Shown here: in pieces, positions 4,586-6,839 of the stretch | Position numbering within the stretch: position 1 is the stretch's first letter | How the letters are laid out: each line of letters begins with the position of its first letter | From: DASPXY01 sp038227745 | GTDB taxonomy: Bacteria; Planctomycetota; Planctomycetia; Gemmatales; Gemmataceae | Direction of reading: 5' to 3' | NCBI GenBank assembly: GCA_038227745.1 | Contig: JBBRPS010000567.1 | Span: 1-6,839 of the forward strand | DNA: 6,839 bases | Notes under the pieces: model-generated | Database searches by the model: none | The model's input: the letters and a program-made list of their open reading frames with translations, nothing else | Told to the model about the DNA's origin: nothing | Translations under genes and position numbers: made by a program

Positions 4586-6839
4586 ATGCGAAACGCGGTG
4601 CGATTGCGTTGGCGGCGATTCGTGTTCGTGCCGATCCTGCTCTCCCTCGCGGGACTCCTCCGTGGGGCGGATGCCCCCGTGGAGGGCCTGCCGCCGCCGA
4701 ACCAGGAGAACGTGGACTTCCGCCGCGACGTCTACCCGCTGCTCGCCGCCAGGTGCTTCAAGTGTCACCAGGGCGCCGGCGCTTCGTCGGGCCACCGCCT
4801 GGACCTGCGGGCCGAGTTGCTCGGTGAGGGCAACGGTAAACCCCTCGTGGAGGTCGGCAACAGCGCCGGGAGCCGCCTGATCCACGTCGTCGCGGGACGG
4901 GTGCCCGGCAAGGTGATGCCGCGCATGGGCGACCGCCTCAGCGCCCGCGAGGTCGGCGTGCTGCGCGCCTGGATCGACCAGGGGCTGAAGTGGGACGACG
5001 CGCTGCTGCCGCAGGCCGTCGCCGTCCCGACGCACTGGGCCTTCCGCCCGGTGCAGGCGCCCGCCGTGCCGCGGGTGCGGAACGCGGCGTGGTTGCGCAA
5101 CCCCATCGACGCCTTCATCGCCGCCCACCACGAGGCGAAAGGGCTGACGCCGGCCCCGGAGGCGGCGCGGCGTGTCCTGATCCGCCGACTGTCCCTTGAC
5201 CTGACCGGCCTGCCGCCCGCGCCCGAGGAGGTCGAGGCCTTCCTCGCCGACCGCTCCGCCGAGGCCTACGAGACGCTCGTCGAGCGCGTCCTGCTTTCGC
5301 CGCACCACGGCGAGCGCTGGGCACGCCACTGGCTCGACGTGGCCCGCTGGACGGAGACCGAGGGCTACGAGAGCAACCACGTCCGGCCGTACGCCTGGCG
5401 CTACCGCGATTACGTCGTCCGCTCCTTCAACGCCGACAAGGCGTTCGACCGCTTCGTGCGCGAGCAGGTGGCGGGCGACGAGTTGCTGCCGTATGCCGAC
5501 GAGAACCTCATCGCCACGGGCTTCCTCGCCGGCGCCCGGCTGAGCAGCAACGAGGAGGACCAGGGCCGGCAGCGCAACGACATGCTGGTGGACATCGCCA
5601 ACGCGACCGGCAGCGCCCTGCTCGGCCTGACGATCAACTGTGCCCAGTGCCACAGCCACAAGTTCGACCCGATCGCGGCGCGCGACTATTACCGCTTCCA
5701 GGGCTTCTTCCTCAAGGGCCAGGTGGCGAACCTGGCGCTGCGCGACCCGAAGCTGGTCGCCGCCTTCGAGGCCGCCCGCCCGGCGGAGTACGAGCCCGCC
5801 GTCAAGCTGCGCGAGGCGCTCTTCGAGGGCGCCCGCGCCCGCCTTGTCCAGAAGGCGAAGAGAGCGCTGCCCGCGGAAGCCCGCGCGGCGCTGGCCGTGC
5901 CTCCCGAGCGGCGCACGCCGCGGCAGGACGAGCTGGCGCGCGCGGCGGACCTCAAGTTCCAGTTCAGCATCGGCCTGATCGAGAAGGCGGTACACGACGA
6001 GGACCGCAAGCTCTACGACGAGCTGAAGAAGAAGGTCGCGGCGATGGAGAAGCGGATGCCGGACCGGCCGCAGACGTTCGGTTTCTACTCGCCCACCAGC
6101 CCGACGCGGATCGACGTGCTGCCGATGAAGGGCTTCTACCCGCTGCCGTATCGGTCCACGGAACTGGCGCAGGCCCGGCCGCACTTGCTCGTCGCCGGCG
6201 AGGTCCACCACCGCGGCCCGGCCGTGGACGTGGGCTGGCCCGCGGTGTTCGGCCCGGTAGACACGGGCACCGTGGAGAAGGCGCCGCGGCTGGCCCTGGC
6301 GGACTGGCTGACGAGCCCGCGCCAGCCGCTGACGGCGCGCGTCTGGGTGAATCGGCTGTGGCAGTACCACTTCGGCCGCGGCATCGTGGCGACGCCGAGC
6401 GACTTCGGCCTCAAGGGGGCGCCGCCGACGCACCCCGAGCTGCTCGACTGGCTGGCCGCGGAATTGGTCCGGAGCGGCTGGAGCACGCGGCACGTCCACC
6501 GCCTGATCGTCACGTCGGCCACCTACCGGCAGTCGTCGCGGCCGGACGCCGGCAACTCACGCCTGGACCCGGAGAATGCGCTGTGGTGGCGCTGGACGCC
6601 GCGGCGCCTGGAGGCTGAGGCGGTCCGCGACGCGCTGCTGGCGGTCAGCGGCGAACTGGATCGGCGCGTCGGCGGGGCGAGCGCGACGGACACGGCGAAG
6701 AGCCTGCGCCGCAGCGTGTACCTGTTCCAGCGCCGCGGCAAGCCGCCCGCGCTGCCGGCGCTGTTCGACGGCCCCAACGCGGTGCTGGAGAGCTGCGCCC
6801 GCCGTCACGTCTCGACGGTGCCGCTGCAGGCGCTGGCGC
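4586..6839 (+). CDS. Secreted PSCyt1/DUF1549/DUF1553 planctomycete cytochrome-like protein (3' partial)
   Basis: The frame is open from ATG 4586 to the window end, giving 751 residues without a stop. Residues 1-30 are a signal peptide (basic RLRWRR, then FVFVPILLSLAGLL, then ADA). Residues 45-135 form the PSCyt1 domain: VDFRRDVYPLLAARCFKCH holds the heme-binding motif C57-C60-H61, and M111 in KVMPRM is a plausible axial ligand. DUF1549 spans about 172-375, starting NPIDAFIA and including RRLSLDLTGLPP, and ends with a second C352-C355-H356 in CAQCHSHKFDPI, which is typical of this family. Residues 380-500 are charged and helical (for example YDELKKKVAAMEKRM). DUF1553 starts near 569 (LALADWLTSPRQPLTARVWVNRLW) and is cut by the edge; by comparison with the family roughly 50-150 residues are missing. 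Such proteins are exported and often followed by a DUF1501 gene. A role in electron transfer or extracellular polymer breakdown has been suggested but is not established. Confidence 0.92.
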   Translation, partial: MRNAVRLRWRRFVFVPILLSLAGLLRGADAPVEGLPPPNQENVDFRRDVYPLLAARCFKCHQGAGASSGHRLDLRAELLGEGNGKPLVEVGNSAGSRLIHVVAGRVPGKVMPRMGDRLSAREVGVLRAWIDQGLKWDDALLPQAVAVPTHWAFRPVQAPAVPRVRNAAWLRNPIDAFIAAHHEAKGLTPAPEAARRVLIRRLSLDLTGLPPAPEEVEAFLADRSAEAYETLVERVLLSPHHGERWARHWLDVARWTETEGYESNHVRPYAWRYRDYVVRSFNADKAFDRFVREQVAGDELLPYADENLIATGFLAGARLSSNEEDQGRQRNDMLVDIANATGSALLGLTINCAQCHSHKFDPIAARDYYRFQGFFLKGQVANLALRDPKLVAAFEAARPAEYEPAVKLREALFEGARARLVQKAKRALPAEARAALAVPPERRTPRQDELARAADLKFQFSIGLIEKAVHDEDRKLYDELKKKVAAMEKRMPDRPQTFGFYSPTSPTRIDVLPMKGFYPLPYRSTELAQARPHLLVAGEVHHRGPAVDVGWPAVFGPVDTGTVEKAPRLALADWLTSPRQPLTARVWVNRLWQYHFGRGIVATPSDFGLKGAPPTHPELLDWLAAELVRSGWSTRHVHRLIVTSATYRQSSRPDAGNSRLDPENALWWRWTPRRLEAEAVRDALLAVSGELDRRVGGASATDTAKSLRRSVYLFQRRGKPPALPALFDGPNAVLESCARRHVSTVPLQALA

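Noticed and set aside
3992..6499. An 835-codon open frame on the - strand opposite the PSCyt1/DUF1549/DUF1553 and hydrolase genes
   Set aside because: It has no recognisable motif, is extremely Arg/Ala/Gly-rich and crosses two well-supported genes on the other strand. Such long antisense frames are normal at about 70% GC.

Overview
The window is about 70% GC and codon-biased to GC in third positions. It reads as chromosomal DNA of a planctomycete, most likely of the Gemmataceae type. The main evidence is the gene at the right edge: a secreted protein with an N-terminal CxxCH cytochrome segment (PSCyt1), then DUF1549 and DUF1553. That architecture is massively expanded in Planctomycetes. The lineage call rests on this architecture and on base composition, not on a database search.

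Layout from left to right. (1) Positions 2-118 hold the last 38 codons of an unidentified + strand gene. (2) Positions 281-1108 (+) encode a GTG-started integral membrane protein with about five membrane segments and a C-terminal soluble beta-rich domain. (3) Positions 1109-1344 carry a candidate promoter and three consecutive predicted hairpins. They lead into a + strand gene (1345-1923) for an unrecognised 192-residue soluble protein with a TPR-like helical pair. (4) On the - strand, positions 1937-2149 contain a convincing coding tail without a good start. It abuts a striking 71-bp palindrome (2125-2195) that lies 16 bp beyond the stop of cysH. (5) Positions 2212-2937 (-) encode CysH, a thioredoxin-dependent adenylylsulfate (APS) reductase of the iron-sulfur type. 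(6) Positions 2938-3352 are a 415-bp divergent intergenic region with an AT-rich palindrome embedded in a candidate cysH promoter. (7) Positions 3353-4453 (+) encode a secreted isochorismatase-like cysteine hydrolase whose active-site surroundings look non-canonical. (8) Positions 4586 to the end (+) hold the PSCyt1/DUF1549/DUF1553 protein, cut by the window edge. A G9 tract sits where its Shine-Dalgarno sequence should be.

The genes do not form an obvious single pathway. Only cysH has a firm metabolic role (assimilatory sulfate reduction), and no other sulfur gene is visible. The two rightmost genes are both exported and could act in the same compartment, but 132 bp separate them and nothing ties their functions together. 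I see no CRISPR array, tRNA, rRNA, transposase or phage gene. The most unusual items are non-coding: the nested palindrome at 2125-2195, the hairpin leader at 1238-1322 and the operator-like palindrome at 3123-3139.
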